Source: CAIXSC01 sp046349935 (GTDB lineage Bacteria; Planctomycetota; Planctomycetia; Pirellulales; Pirellulaceae). From it: a stretch of 64,000 bases of DNA. Positions 34,017 through 42,835 of this stretch are shown in pieces. Numbering within the stretch: the first letter of the stretch is position 1; every line of letters starts with the position of its first letter. The notes under the pieces are model-generated. The model searched no databases. It saw only the letters and a list, made by a program, of their open reading frames with translations, and had not been told where the DNA came from. Position numbers and translations under genes: made by a program. The DNA is taken from NCBI GenBank assembly GCA_046349935.1, contig JAXMBK010000005.1:372001-436000 (forward strand), in the 5' to 3' direction.

Positions 34017-35827
34017 TCGAGCTTGATCTGGCGATAGATGGGAGCGTGTCGGTAGTACACCTCCAAGGAACAGACGGCGAGCGACGTCATGAACAGTCGT
34101 CCGCCGGTGCTGCCCCAGCGATCGCCTTCAGGGTGCCAACTGCCGGCGTGGGGGCCCTGAGTCACCTGGGATTCGACGAGCAGATCGCGCATGCGCCGAT
34201 TCCACTTCTCCCACGGCTCGCCGCCGTAGTGATGAAAGACCTGAGTGGCGTAGTACCAGTAATAGATGTTCGCTTCTCGCTTGTGTGGCAAGTGCTGGTC
34301 CGCCAGCCACTCGACGCCGCGCACCAGCCCCGGCGTGTCCTTGCGCCAGCCCAAATACATGCGGCACAAGAGGCCTTCCGCGGTCATCGTCGGCGTCGGC
34401 CGCGACTCGCCTCCCTGCCGCTGATAGGAGTACTTTGAGCCGTCGTCATGGGCGACCGTGTCGAGGTATTGGTCGGCCAATTCCAGCGTTTCCGAGGGAA
34501 TCTCGAGTCCCGCCATGCGTCCGCTTTGGAGCGCCATGAGTTGCCACCCGACGACGCTGAGGTCGGCGTCTTGACGCGGCATGTAACGCCAACCGCCGGA
34601 GTCGCTTTGCGCGGCGACGATGAACGCGAGCGCCTTGCGGGCCGGTTCACGCAAGGATTCGTCGCCCGTGAGTGCGAAGGCATCGCACAGCACGATGCTG
34701 GCGATGCCATGCGCATACATGCCGGGATGCTGCGATGCGCCGCCTCGCAGGTCGCCGTCGGGCTTCTGCTGAGCGCGCAGCCAGCGTAGGCCGCTCGCCA
34801 CATGATCCCGATAGACGCCGGCATGCGGCGTTTGTCCCGCGCCGAGGAACGGGAGCAACGCGAGCGCTGTGTTGGCCGTATCAAAGCCGCTTTGGCCGTT
34901 GGTCCAACGGCCGTCGCGCTGTTGTTGCCGCGCGATCCAGCGCAAGCCGCGCGAGACGGCCGCTTCGGTCAACGTCGTTCCCCCCTCGCGACGCATCACT
35001 TCCACTCGCAGCCGCGGATCGCGGATGGCGAGCGACCGTCGCACTGGATCCTCCGAGCTGGCGAGTTGCTTTACTTTTTCGACGGTCGGCAAGTTGGGGA
35101 GCGAAATCTCCGGGTCCAATTGCAGTTCGCGCGCATCCTGGTTGGCAGCCGCCAACGCCTCGCGGATCTGTTTGTTCTGAAGATCGATGTTGTCGGGGAT
35201 CGGCAGGTTGAACGCGACCTCGTCCTGCTCGTCGATCTCGACGGTCGCTTCGCCGGGAGTCGGTTGCCGAGCGACGGCGGTCGTAATCGTGATGAACGGC
35301 GACTCGGACTTCTCATAGACCTTTAGCAGCCCCAGCAGCAACAGCAGGAACATGTGCAGGAGGAGGCTGACAAGCCACGCGGGCATGTCGCGCAGCCAGT
35401 CGCGTACGGGGTTGGGGCGGCGACGGCGCCGAGTCGCCCGGCGTGCGGGCTGCGGCGCGGAAGGCGGCGCGGACGGAGACGGCCGCGCCGATGGCAACGG
35501 GGGCGCAGTCGGCGGCGAGACCGACGGTATCCTGGCCGACTGCGATTCAACAGGCGGCGACTCGACAGGCTGTCGCGCGGGAGGGGCGGGCCGCGACGGC
35601 GGCGGGGCTTGCTCGACCAAGCGGCGGGCTTCCCGTTCTTGTTCCAGCGTCAATTCGATGACCGCGCCGCACTGCCAGCATTCGGCGACGCCCAGCCACA
35701 ACCGGACCGACATCGGCGCGCGGCAATCGGGGCAAGCGCACAGGAGGCTGCCTTGGTCGAGCCAGACGGCGCCAGGCGGGTAAATCCCCCCTGCTCTACT
35801 TTGTTTTGCGTTAGAACTCATTACCAT
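34013..35827 (-). CDS. Zinc-ribbon, transmembrane, prenyltransferase/squalene-oxidase-repeat protein
   Basis: 604 residues from the ATG at 35827. Residues about 28-55 form a zinc ribbon (CACPDC then CWQCG), followed by a long Pro/Ser-rich linker. One transmembrane helix lies near residues 150-170 (LVSLLLHMFLLLLLGLL). The C-terminal about 340 residues are alpha/alpha-toroid repeats of the prenyltransferase/squalene-cyclase type (GLRWIARQQQRDGRWTNGQ, GLRWLRAQQKPDGD, IVAAQSDSGGWRY, GVEWLADQH). No catalytic DxDD motif is seen, so it is probably a binding scaffold and not a cyclase. Either start (35827 or 35821) keeps the ribbon intact. It is divergent from moxR by six bases. Confidence 0.85.
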   Translation of the reverse strand: MVMSSNAKQSRAGGIYPPGAVWLDQGSLLCACPDCRAPMSVRLWLGVAECWQCGAVIELTLEQEREARRLVEQAPPPSRPAPPARQPVESPPVESQSARIPSVSPPTAPPLPSARPSPSAPPSAPQPARRATRRRRRPNPVRDWLRDMPAWLVSLLLHMFLLLLLGLLKVYEKSESPFITITTAVARQPTPGEATVEIDEQDEVAFNLPIPDNIDLQNKQIREALAAANQDARELQLDPEISLPNLPTVEKVKQLASSEDPVRRSLAIRDPRLRVEVMRREGGTTLTEAAVSRGLRWIARQQQRDGRWTNGQSGFDTANTALALLPFLGAGQTPHAGVYRDHVASGLRWLRAQQKPDGDLRGGASQHPGMYAHGIASIVLCDAFALTGDESLREPARKALAFIVAAQSDSGGWRYMPRQDADLSVVGWQLMALQSGRMAGLEIPSETLELADQYLDTVAHDDGSKYSYQRQGGESRPTPTMTAEGLLCRMYLGWRKDTPGLVRGVEWLADQHLPHKREANIYYWYYATQVFHHYGGEPWEKWNRRMRDLLVESQVTQGPHAGSWHPEGDRWGSTGGRLFMTSLAVCSLEVYYRHAPIYRQIKLD

Positions 35828-35833
35828 ACTCGC

Positions 35834-36775
35834 ATGACCATCGAACATCAGACGCTTGTCCGGCAGCTCGAAGCCAACATCTGTCGCGTCGTGCTGGGAA
35901 AACCCGATGTCGTGCGCATGTGTCTCGTCGCCCTGCTCGCCGGCGAACACATCCTCCTGGAGGACGTGCCCGGCGTCGGCAAGACGCTGGTCGGCAAGGC
36001 GTTGGCGCGCAGCGTCTCCGGCGAATTCTGCCGGCTGCAGTTCGGCCCCGACCTGCTGCCCAGCGACATTGTAGGGAGCAGCATCTTCAATACGAAGACG
36101 GCGGAGTTCGTCTTTCACCAGGGGCCCATTTTCGCCAATATCGTGCTCGCGGACGAGATCAATCGAGCGCCGCCGCGAACGCAAAGCGCGCTTTTGGAAG
36201 CGATGAGCGAAGGGCAGGTGTCGGTCGACGGCCATACCTATCGTCTGCCGAATCCGTTCTTGGTGATCGCGACGCAGAATCCGTTCGAGTTCGAGGGGAC
36301 TTACGCTCTCCCCGAAAGTCAGCTCGACCGCTTCCTGCTCCGAATCTCCGTCGGCTATCCGGCCCGCGAGGACGAGCGGCAGGTGTTGGCGACTCACCGT
36401 CGTGGACAGCCCGTCGAGGAACTCCAGCCGGTGTTGTCTTGCGAGCAAGTGACGCGGTTGCAAGCGGCCGTGCGTGAAGTGACGGTCGATGCTTCGCTGT
36501 CGGATTACCTGTTGGATATTGTGGATGCGACGCGCAAGTGCGACGAACTAAGCGTCGGCGTGAGCACGCGCGGGGCGCTCAGTTTGTATCGAGCGGCGCA
36601 GGCCGCTTCGTTGCTGGACGGGCGAACGTACGTGACGCCGGACGACATCAAGCACCTGGCCGCAGCCGTGCTAAGTCACCGCGTCATCCCCCGCTCCTTC
36701 GCTCAAGGCCAGCAACGCTTGTTGATCGAAGGGCTCATCCGCCGCCTGGTCGCCCAAGTTCCGGTTCCCGTGTAA
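35834..36775 (+). CDS. MoxR-family AAA+ ATPase
   Basis: 313 residues, standard MoxR length. Walker A is GVGKT (about 47-51 in LEDVPGVGKTLVGK), Walker B VLADEINRAPP (about 105-115), sensor 1 IATQNPFE, sensor 2 near RGALSLYRAAQ. MoxR ATPases act as chaperones that assemble or activate partner proteins. The next genes encode DUF58 and transglutaminase proteins, the standard MoxR gene set. There is no Shine-Dalgarno in front of ATG 35834, and the divergent gene starts six bases away. Confidence 0.95.
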   Translation: MTIEHQTLVRQLEANICRVVLGKPDVVRMCLVALLAGEHILLEDVPGVGKTLVGKALARSVSGEFCRLQFGPDLLPSDIVGSSIFNTKTAEFVFHQGPIFANIVLADEINRAPPRTQSALLEAMSEGQVSVDGHTYRLPNPFLVIATQNPFEFEGTYALPESQLDRFLLRISVGYPAREDERQVLATHRRGQPVEELQPVLSCEQVTRLQAAVREVTVDASLSDYLLDIVDATRKCDELSVGVSTRGALSLYRAAQAASLLDGRTYVTPDDIKHLAAAVLSHRVIPRSFAQGQQRLLIEGLIRRLVAQVPVPV

Positions 36776-36785
36776 GGGCCCGCCG

Positions 36786-38006
36786 ATGTCCACTCGTCGC
36801 CAAGTGCGCCTCACGCGGGAAGGCTGGTACTACGCGATCGTGTTGTCGTTCATCGTCGGCGGCGCTGTGTTGCGCGAAGTCAATCTGTTGTTCGTGCTCG
36901 CAGCCGTCATGATGGGGCCGTTGTTTTTTAGCTGGCGTTTGGCGCGACTTATGTTGGGACGATTGCGGCTTCGTCGACGCTTGCCGTCGCGCGCGCACGC
37001 CGGCGAAACCGTGTCCGTGCAATGGACCTGCCGCAACGATCGCTCGGGAAGTTCCAGCTGGGCGATCGCCGTCTCGGATCAGTGGCGAATCGTGGGCGAT
37101 TTTCAAACGCCGCCGCGCGAGGAGACCGCTTTCTTCACGCACGTCGGCGCTTTGTCGGACGCGACCAGCGGCTACTCCTGGATGCCGCCCGCTCGCGGTC
37201 GATATGCCTTCGAGCGAGTGCGCGCGTCGACCCGTTTTCCGTTCGGGTTCTTGGAAGCTCGGAGCGAAATGCAGATTCCTGGGGAGGTGTTGGTTGCGCC
37301 GCGATTGGGACGCCTTACGCCCGCTTGGCGACGTTGGGTCGAGCAGGCCGCGTTGGGGGACCGGGCGTCGAGTCAGCGGCGCGGCGTCTATGCGGGAGAC
37401 TACTACGGACTCCGCGAATGGCGCCCTGGCGACAGTCGACGCTGGATTCATTGGCGCTCCAGCGCACGACAGGGAAATCTCACGACGCTGCAGTTTGAAG
37501 ACCCGCGTCGAGAAGACATCTTGTTGCTGGTCGATCTGTGGACGCCGTCGCAGCCGTCGGCCGCCGATCGAGAGCGCGTCGAGGCCGCGTTGAGCATGGC
37601 GGCGACCGTGCTCGTCGAGTTCTCGCGTCATCGCTCGTGCACGCTGCGTTGCGGGCTGGCCGGCGTCGCCGCACGATCCTGGAGCACGCCCGCGACCGCC
37701 GGAACTCGGCAAGAAATGCTCGACGCGATGGCGGAGATCCAGCCGACGACGCACCCCGATTGGCGCAAAGCGCTGCCGCGGCTGCCGCACGGCGGCGGGC
37801 GAGGCCGCATCGTGGTGATCAGTACGCGCTCGCCGCCGCCGGAAACAGCTCAGATGTTGGCGTCGGCGGAGGAGGGAGCGGGGAGGCGGTCGGGGACGGG
37901 CCCGTTCTGGATCGAGATGGGGACGTCGACGGCGGCCGAGTTCTTTGAAGCGCAGCCGTCGGCCTCAAGCGGCGACGCCGCCGACGCCGGGGAGACGCAA
38001 GCATGA
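36786..38006 (+). CDS. DUF58 domain-containing membrane protein
   Basis: 406 residues. The ATG has AAGGG about 7 bases upstream. Two hydrophobic helices lie at residues about 15-50 (YYAIVLSFIVGGAVLREVNL; LLFVLAAVMMGPLFF), then a soluble part. The DUF58 hallmark is GLREWRPGDSRRWIHWRSSA near residue 220, followed by a VWA-like fold (ILLLVDLWTPS). DUF58 proteins are the usual partners of MoxR ATPases. It starts 10 bases after moxR and its TGA overlaps the ATG of the transglutaminase gene (ATGA), so the three are translationally coupled. Confidence 0.93.
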   Translation: MSTRRQVRLTREGWYYAIVLSFIVGGAVLREVNLLFVLAAVMMGPLFFSWRLARLMLGRLRLRRRLPSRAHAGETVSVQWTCRNDRSGSSSWAIAVSDQWRIVGDFQTPPREETAFFTHVGALSDATSGYSWMPPARGRYAFERVRASTRFPFGFLEARSEMQIPGEVLVAPRLGRLTPAWRRWVEQAALGDRASSQRRGVYAGDYYGLREWRPGDSRRWIHWRSSARQGNLTTLQFEDPRREDILLLVDLWTPSQPSAADRERVEAALSMAATVLVEFSRHRSCTLRCGLAGVAARSWSTPATAGTRQEMLDAMAEIQPTTHPDWRKALPRLPHGGGRGRIVVISTRSPPPETAQMLASAEEGAGRRSGTGPFWIEMGTSTAAEFFEAQPSASSGDAADAGETQA

Positions 38007-40348
38007 AGGTCGAACGCACCTTGCAAATCTTGCTGGCGGTCCTCTCCGTCCTCGGTACGCTGCTCCTAGGACTCGGCGAAAACGACTCGCTCGTCGTCCT
38101 CCTGATGCTCGCCGCCGCGCCGACCGCCGTGATCTTCACCGACATCCTCGGCTGGCTGCGGCTCAATCGTCCGTTGGCCAATGCGGCCGCGCTGGCGGCC
38201 GTCGGCTACACGATGATCGATTTCTTTCGGCACGGAGGGCAGAACCAACTGCTGGCGATCGCCAACCTGCTGCTTTATTTGCAATTGGTCCTGCTCTTCC
38301 AGGAAAAGAACCTGCGCGTGTACTGGCAATTGCTGGTCTTGAGCCTGCTCGAGGTGGTCGTCGCGGCGGCCATGAGTTTAAGCGTGCAGTTCGGCTTCTT
38401 GTTGCTGCTGTACATGGTCTTGGCGTTGGCTGCGCTGTTGTTGCAGTTTGTGTTGCGCGAGTCGCGGCGCTGGTCGGCGCAAGCGGAGCAAGTCGCAGCG
38501 GAAATGGTCCAGACGCGCGTGGGACGCCCCGTTGCGCTGCTCGCCGTGATGACGCTCGTCTTTGCCGCGGCGATCTTTTACGCGACGCCCCGCATCGGCG
38601 GGACGACGTGGTCCGGCGCCGGCGGCGGTCGAGCGGGACGAGTGGGGTTCTCGCGAAGCGTGACGCTGGAAGAGATGGGGCGGATTTTGGAGAGCGACGA
38701 GTTGGCGATGCGCGTGTCGTTCATCGACAACAAAACGCAATTGCCCTACGAAGTGGTGGGACAGACGTACTTTCGCGGCGCCGTGTTGAATCGCTACGCA
38801 GTTCAGGCGCCGGGGCGATGGAGTCCCGGGACGGTGCGGGATGCAGTGCCCATCGCCGGCCCGCCGACCGGGGTCGGCAATCTGATCGACCAAGAGATTC
38901 GCCTGGAGCCGACGCAGACGTCGACCTTGTTCTCCATCTCGCCTGCTTACCGACTGCCGGACACGCCGCAGGATGTGCTCTACGACGCGCGGACCGCGGA
39001 ACTCCAGCGCGCAGAGGCCGGACCGTTGGCGGCGCGCGGCCGCTTGCAATATCGAGTGACGACGACGGGGCTGTATAGCGGGCGCGCGATTCCCGTCATC
39101 CCGGACGCCTACGGCACGTCGGTCCTGAAACGGCAGGAGTACTTTTCGGAAGTGCGGGATTGCGAGGCCTTTGATCGGCGCAAGTTCCCGCAAATCGCGG
39201 CGCTCGCAGAACGCATCCTCCGTGAAGCCGATGCTCTGGACGCCGACCGGCTGCGAAAGGCGCGCTTGCTGGAGGCGCACTTCCTGCAGTCGGGCCAATA
39301 CACCTATTCGCTCGATTTCCGCTTTCCACGCGTCCAGGGAGTCGACCCAATTGAAGACTTCGTCGCTCGGCATCGCACGGGACATTGCGAGTACTTTGCG
39401 ACGGCCCTCGTCCTGATGCTGCGCAGCCAAAAAATCCCCGCACGCTTGGTCGTGGGTTACAAGGGGGGCGAGTTCAACGGCGTGGGCGACTATTTGCTGG
39501 TCCGGCAGCGCGACGCCCACGCGTGGGTCGAGATGCACATCGACCCGGAAGAAGTCGAACTGCTCAACGTCGGCGGCTGGCAATATCCGGGCAGCGGCGG
39601 CTGGTGGCGGCTCGACCCGACCCCCGGGCTGCGCGAGGAAGGCGTCGATGTCGGCACGTGGCGCACCCGTTGGGACCAGATGTTGGATTACGCGGAGTTT
39701 CTGTGGAACGACTACGTGCAAAGCATGGGACCGGAACGGCAGCGCGAGTCGGTTTACGATCCCTTGGCGAAGCCCTGGGGGAGTGCGCTCGGCGCCTGGC
39801 TTGATCCTCGCCTCTGGCCGCGGCGGTTCGCCGAACTGCGCGGCTGGGCGGCGGCTGAATGGCGGAATCGACCGTGGTCCTTAGGGATCGGGGGAACGAT
39901 CGGATTGCTCGTCGCCCTCTGGGCGGCCCGCCGTTGGGGGCGGCGCCTGCTGGCGGCGCTGGTCGACGGCTGGCGTCGTGTGCGCGACCGCGGCTTCCGG
40001 CGGCGCAAACAGGCGGGTTCCTCCATCGCGTTCTACGCCAGCTTCGAAATGCTGCTGGCGGAACGCGGCTTGTTGCGGCCGTCCGGCGTCACCCCCCGCG
40101 AGTGGCTAGAAGAGTTGGCTCGGCCCGCTAGTTGGCAGCCGTGGGCGATGCCGCAGGGGATGGCGCCAGCGACTTCGTTGTCGGGATGCAGCGATCGGCC
40201 GGAGATTGTGGAGCAATTCTTGGCCGCCGCGCGCGGCATCATCGAGCGCTTTTACCTAGCCCGGTATTGCGCCCAAACCTTGGGGCCCGCCGACCTGGCG
40301 CAGATCGAAGCGTCGCTCGACCTCATCCGGCGAATCCCCCCCCCGTAG
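38003..40348 (+). CDS. DUF3488/transglutaminase-like membrane protein
   Basis: 781 residues. About six hydrophobic segments fill residues 5-200. The transglutaminase core holds the catalytic cysteine in TGHCEYFATALVLMLR near residue 461, the histidine in RDAHAWVEMH and the aspartate in RLDPTPG. A transmembrane helix near 630 (WSLGIGGTIGLLVALWAA) precedes a DUF4129-like C-terminal domain. Such proteins probably act on cell-surface peptides, as proteases or cross-linking enzymes, powered or assembled by MoxR. ATG overlaps the DUF58 stop by four bases. Its TAG stop belongs to the second copy of the palindromic stop element. Confidence 0.92.
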   Translation: MKVERTLQILLAVLSVLGTLLLGLGENDSLVVLLMLAAAPTAVIFTDILGWLRLNRPLANAAALAAVGYTMIDFFRHGGQNQLLAIANLLLYLQLVLLFQEKNLRVYWQLLVLSLLEVVVAAAMSLSVQFGFLLLLYMVLALAALLLQFVLRESRRWSAQAEQVAAEMVQTRVGRPVALLAVMTLVFAAAIFYATPRIGGTTWSGAGGGRAGRVGFSRSVTLEEMGRILESDELAMRVSFIDNKTQLPYEVVGQTYFRGAVLNRYAVQAPGRWSPGTVRDAVPIAGPPTGVGNLIDQEIRLEPTQTSTLFSISPAYRLPDTPQDVLYDARTAELQRAEAGPLAARGRLQYRVTTTGLYSGRAIPVIPDAYGTSVLKRQEYFSEVRDCEAFDRRKFPQIAALAERILREADALDADRLRKARLLEAHFLQSGQYTYSLDFRFPRVQGVDPIEDFVARHRTGHCEYFATALVLMLRSQKIPARLVVGYKGGEFNGVGDYLLVRQRDAHAWVEMHIDPEEVELLNVGGWQYPGSGGWWRLDPTPGLREEGVDVGTWRTRWDQMLDYAEFLWNDYVQSMGPERQRESVYDPLAKPWGSALGAWLDPRLWPRRFAELRGWAAAEWRNRPWSLGIGGTIGLLVALWAARRWGRRLLAALVDGWRRVRDRGFRRRKQAGSSIAFYASFEMLLAERGLLRPSGVTPREWLEELARPASWQPWAMPQGMAPATSLSGCSDRPEIVEQFLAAARGIIERFYLARYCAQTLGPADLAQIEASLDLIRRIPPP

Positions 40349-40368
40349 AACAGGCTTCCAGCCTGTTA
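40345..40368 (+). repeat. 24-bp palindromic stop-codon element, copy 2
   Basis: Identical in all 24 bases to the copies at 22-45 (inverted) and 61728-61751. TAG at 40346-40348 ends the transglutaminase gene, then AACAGGCT-TCC-AGCCTGTT forms the hairpin. The next about 65 bases are C-rich and G-poor, as in a Rho loading site. Confidence 0.95.
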
Positions 40369-40496
40369 CGCACCCCAACCAACCACTCCACCCCAACCAG
40401 CGCAGCACCCGCCGCCACCCGCCCCCAACTGCGACGCCGCACCCTAGACGGCGTCGCGAGGCCAGAGACTCGCGTCGGAATGGGATCGACGGGACG

Positions 40497-41270
40497 TTAC
40501 GCCTTCTGCTTGGTGCGCGATTCGCGGAGTCCGCGGCTAAGAATGTCCCGCAGCAGGGGCGAGTAGTCTTCGTAGCGCGCCTTGTCGGGAGCATCGCCGG
40601 CGTGCTGGAAGATGGCGTCGCGGGGCTTTTTGCCGAGCGCGATGAGGGTCGAGCTCACCGTTCCCTTTTCGGCGCCGCGGACGACCATGCTGGGACGATC
40701 GGGCAGCGCGGAAGGGCGTGCGAACACCTTGCTGGCGACCGCCAGGAACTTGACGGGCGAATCAAGCGTCTGAAGGGTGAGCAGTCGACGAGCCAACTTG
40801 CCTCGTTCGTCGCGATGATCATTCACATCGCCGTTGCTGACGATGCTGAGGCCGTCCTCAAGTTCGACGGCTTCGAGTTCGTTGCCGCCGTGAATGACCC
40901 AACCGCTTTCTGCGTCCGCACAGACAAAATTGACGCCGTCATACAGGCCGGTCGACAGTTCATCCATCGCTTTGTTGACCGCTTCGCGTGCCGATCCGCA
41001 ACGGAGCAATTCCCGGCACAGCGTGCCGCGGGAGCGTGGAGTCAAGGGACCCAGCGATTTGCTTCGATTGCAGGCGGCCACCAACAATCCGTGTTGGTTC
41101 ACGCCGAGCCACGTACCGCCCGCCTCCTGGTCGACTCCGCACAGCACTCGCGGCTTGCCGGATTGAATGGCCGGGGCCGAGCTGGGGCGGTCATACCGTT
41201 CGTCGCGGTTCATGGCCACAAGAATCGGGGCCTCTGGGACCAACCGATATTGAATGGCGAGAATGCACAT
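40497..41270 (-). CDS. NRDE family protein (TANGO2-like Ntn hydrolase fold)
   Basis: 257 residues from the ATG at 41270. This start gives Met-Cys (MCILAIQY), and in the family Cys2 becomes the N-terminal residue of an Ntn-hydrolase-like fold; an upstream start at 41291 would bury it. The name-giving NRDE is present as AMNRDERYDRPS near residue 22, followed by GGTWLGVNQHGLLVAACNR. The eukaryotic relative TANGO2 is linked to heme and lipid handling; bacterial roles are not settled. It is divergent from the Gfo/Idh/MocA gene across about 380 bases. Confidence 0.85.
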   Translation of the reverse strand: MCILAIQYRLVPEAPILVAMNRDERYDRPSSAPAIQSGKPRVLCGVDQEAGGTWLGVNQHGLLVAACNRSKSLGPLTPRSRGTLCRELLRCGSAREAVNKAMDELSTGLYDGVNFVCADAESGWVIHGGNELEAVELEDGLSIVSNGDVNDHRDERGKLARRLLTLQTLDSPVKFLAVASKVFARPSALPDRPSMVVRGAEKGTVSSTLIALGKKPRDAIFQHAGDAPDKARYEDYSPLLRDILSRGLRESRTKQKA

Positions 41271-41649
41271 TGATGGAGCTTTTCTCAGCAAGTAGAAGTG
41301 CCTGTTTTCCCGTCGGCTAACACCCGATAGGCACGCGGCACGGTTACTAAGTCACACCAATGTATTCTTTGCCTGCGTCGTGGGACACCCCTTGGATGGG
41401 GTGCCACAAGGCGGGAAATGGGCGACTCGCGCGACGTGTTTTGGGGGCCGACCCCTTGAGCGCCGCGACAGGGCCGCTTATCGTGCTGGAACGATCGTAA
41501 GTTGCCATGTAGTTTGCGTTTTCGATAGGTTGGCGAAGCCGGTTGACGCTCGCAAAAGCTTCAATGCGGCCGTGGTCGCGCCACCCGCGACTGCGACTGG
41601 CCAACCTTTCTTTCTCGCGCCAAGAAAAATCTTCCAGGAGTTGCTTCAG
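41271..41649. other. 379-bp divergent intergenic region
   Basis: It separates the NRDE gene (minus) from the dehydrogenase gene (plus). It holds one clear inverted repeat at 41380-41407, listed separately, and an AGGAG ribosome site about 9 bases before 41650. The frame upstream of 41650 stays open but has no codon use or start supporting an extension. No sure promoter is seen. Confidence 0.5.
41380..41407. repeat. Short hairpin repeat
   Basis: GTGGGACACCCC (41380-41391), TTGGAT, then GGGGTGCCAC (41398-41407). The arms pair except for a two-base bulge. It lies between divergent genes, so it is unlikely to be a terminator of either; a dispersed repeat or regulator site is possible. Confidence 0.5.
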
Positions 41650-42774
41650 ATGAGTCAGCGAGTGGCGACGGCGACGCCCGTCCGAGTGGCGATCATCGGG
41701 GCGGGGGCGGTGAGCGACTATCACCATGTGCCTGCCATTCGGCTGGATTCACGAGCTCAATTGGCGGCGGCCTGCGATGCGTCGGAAGCGTTGCTAGAAC
41801 AACGCCGCAAGGACTGGGGGATCGAGTACGTAACGACTGACTACGAAAAGGTTTGCTCCGATCCAAATATTGACGCGGTGGTCATTGCGACCCCTAACTT
41901 CACGCACCTTCCGATCGCGCTGGCCGCAGCCCGCGGCGGCAAGCACATCATGTGCGAGAAACCGCTGGGGTTGAACGCGGACGAAGTGCGGAAGATGTAC
42001 CATGCGGCGCGGGACGCCGGGGTGGTGCATATGACGGCCTTCACCTACCGCTTTGCGCCCTCCATGCGGTATCTGCGGCACTTGGTGAAGTCGGGGGCAC
42101 TGGGGGAACTGCGACACTTTCGCAGTCAACGGTTTCTGGATTGGCCGGAAACCAGTTGGGGATGGCGTCAGTACAAGTCGACGGCTGGCGCGGGCGACTT
42201 GTTCGACATGACGATTCATCGCATCGACTTCGCCATCGACTTGTTGGGGCCGGTCGGCAAAATCTGCGGCGCCGTCGCGCGTTTCGCGCCCCGCACGGTC
42301 ACTCGAGAAGGTCAACCTTGCCCGCCGTCGGAAGTGGACGATTGGTCGTGCTTGATCGGGGAGTTCGAAAGCGGCGCGACGGGCGTTTGGGAAGGGACCA
42401 CGCTGGCCAAGGGATACGGCTTCAAGGGTTTCGGGCATGAATGGGCCGAGATCAACGGTTCCGAGGGAACGGCCGTCTATCGACTGCATATGCCCAACCA
42501 GATTATGGTGGGTAAAACGGGCGTGGATCTCGCGCCGGTCGATGTTCCGCCCGAGTTTCTGAAGCCGGAGGGGAGTCCGCGCGACCCGAGTCAGGGGGAG
42601 CCTGCGACCGTCTTCCGCTACGATTTGATGTGGGAATTTGTATCGGCAATCGTGGAGCGTCGGGAGGCGACGCCCAGTTTCTACGACGGGCTGCGTGCGC
42701 AAATGATTGCCGACGCCTGTTTGGCGTCGCATGAACGTCGGACGTGGATCGACATTCCGGCGGAACCTCGCTAA
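41650..42774 (+). CDS. Gfo/Idh/MocA family NAD(P)-dependent oxidoreductase
   Basis: 374 residues from the ATG at 41650 with AGGAG about 9 bases upstream. The N-terminal Rossmann domain begins VRVAIIGAGAVSDYHHVPAI, and CEKPLGLNADE near residue 105 carries the family EKP motif whose lysine is catalytic. The C-terminal domain has the DMTIHRIDFAIDLLG helix with the conserved histidine. These enzymes oxidise or reduce sugars and polyols such as myo-inositol; planctomycetes carry many. The substrate is unknown. A FabH gene follows 61 bases downstream. Confidence 0.92.
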   Translation: MSQRVATATPVRVAIIGAGAVSDYHHVPAIRLDSRAQLAAACDASEALLEQRRKDWGIEYVTTDYEKVCSDPNIDAVVIATPNFTHLPIALAAARGGKHIMCEKPLGLNADEVRKMYHAARDAGVVHMTAFTYRFAPSMRYLRHLVKSGALGELRHFRSQRFLDWPETSWGWRQYKSTAGAGDLFDMTIHRIDFAIDLLGPVGKICGAVARFAPRTVTREGQPCPPSEVDDWSCLIGEFESGATGVWEGTTLAKGYGFKGFGHEWAEINGSEGTAVYRLHMPNQIMVGKTGVDLAPVDVPPEFLKPEGSPRDPSQGEPATVFRYDLMWEFVSAIVERREATPSFYDGLRAQMIADACLASHERRTWIDIPAEPR

Positions 42775-42835
42775 AGTTGCGGACTTGATCCGAGCCGGCG
42801 GGCGGTAGCGACTTTGATCCGAAGCGGAATAGCTC

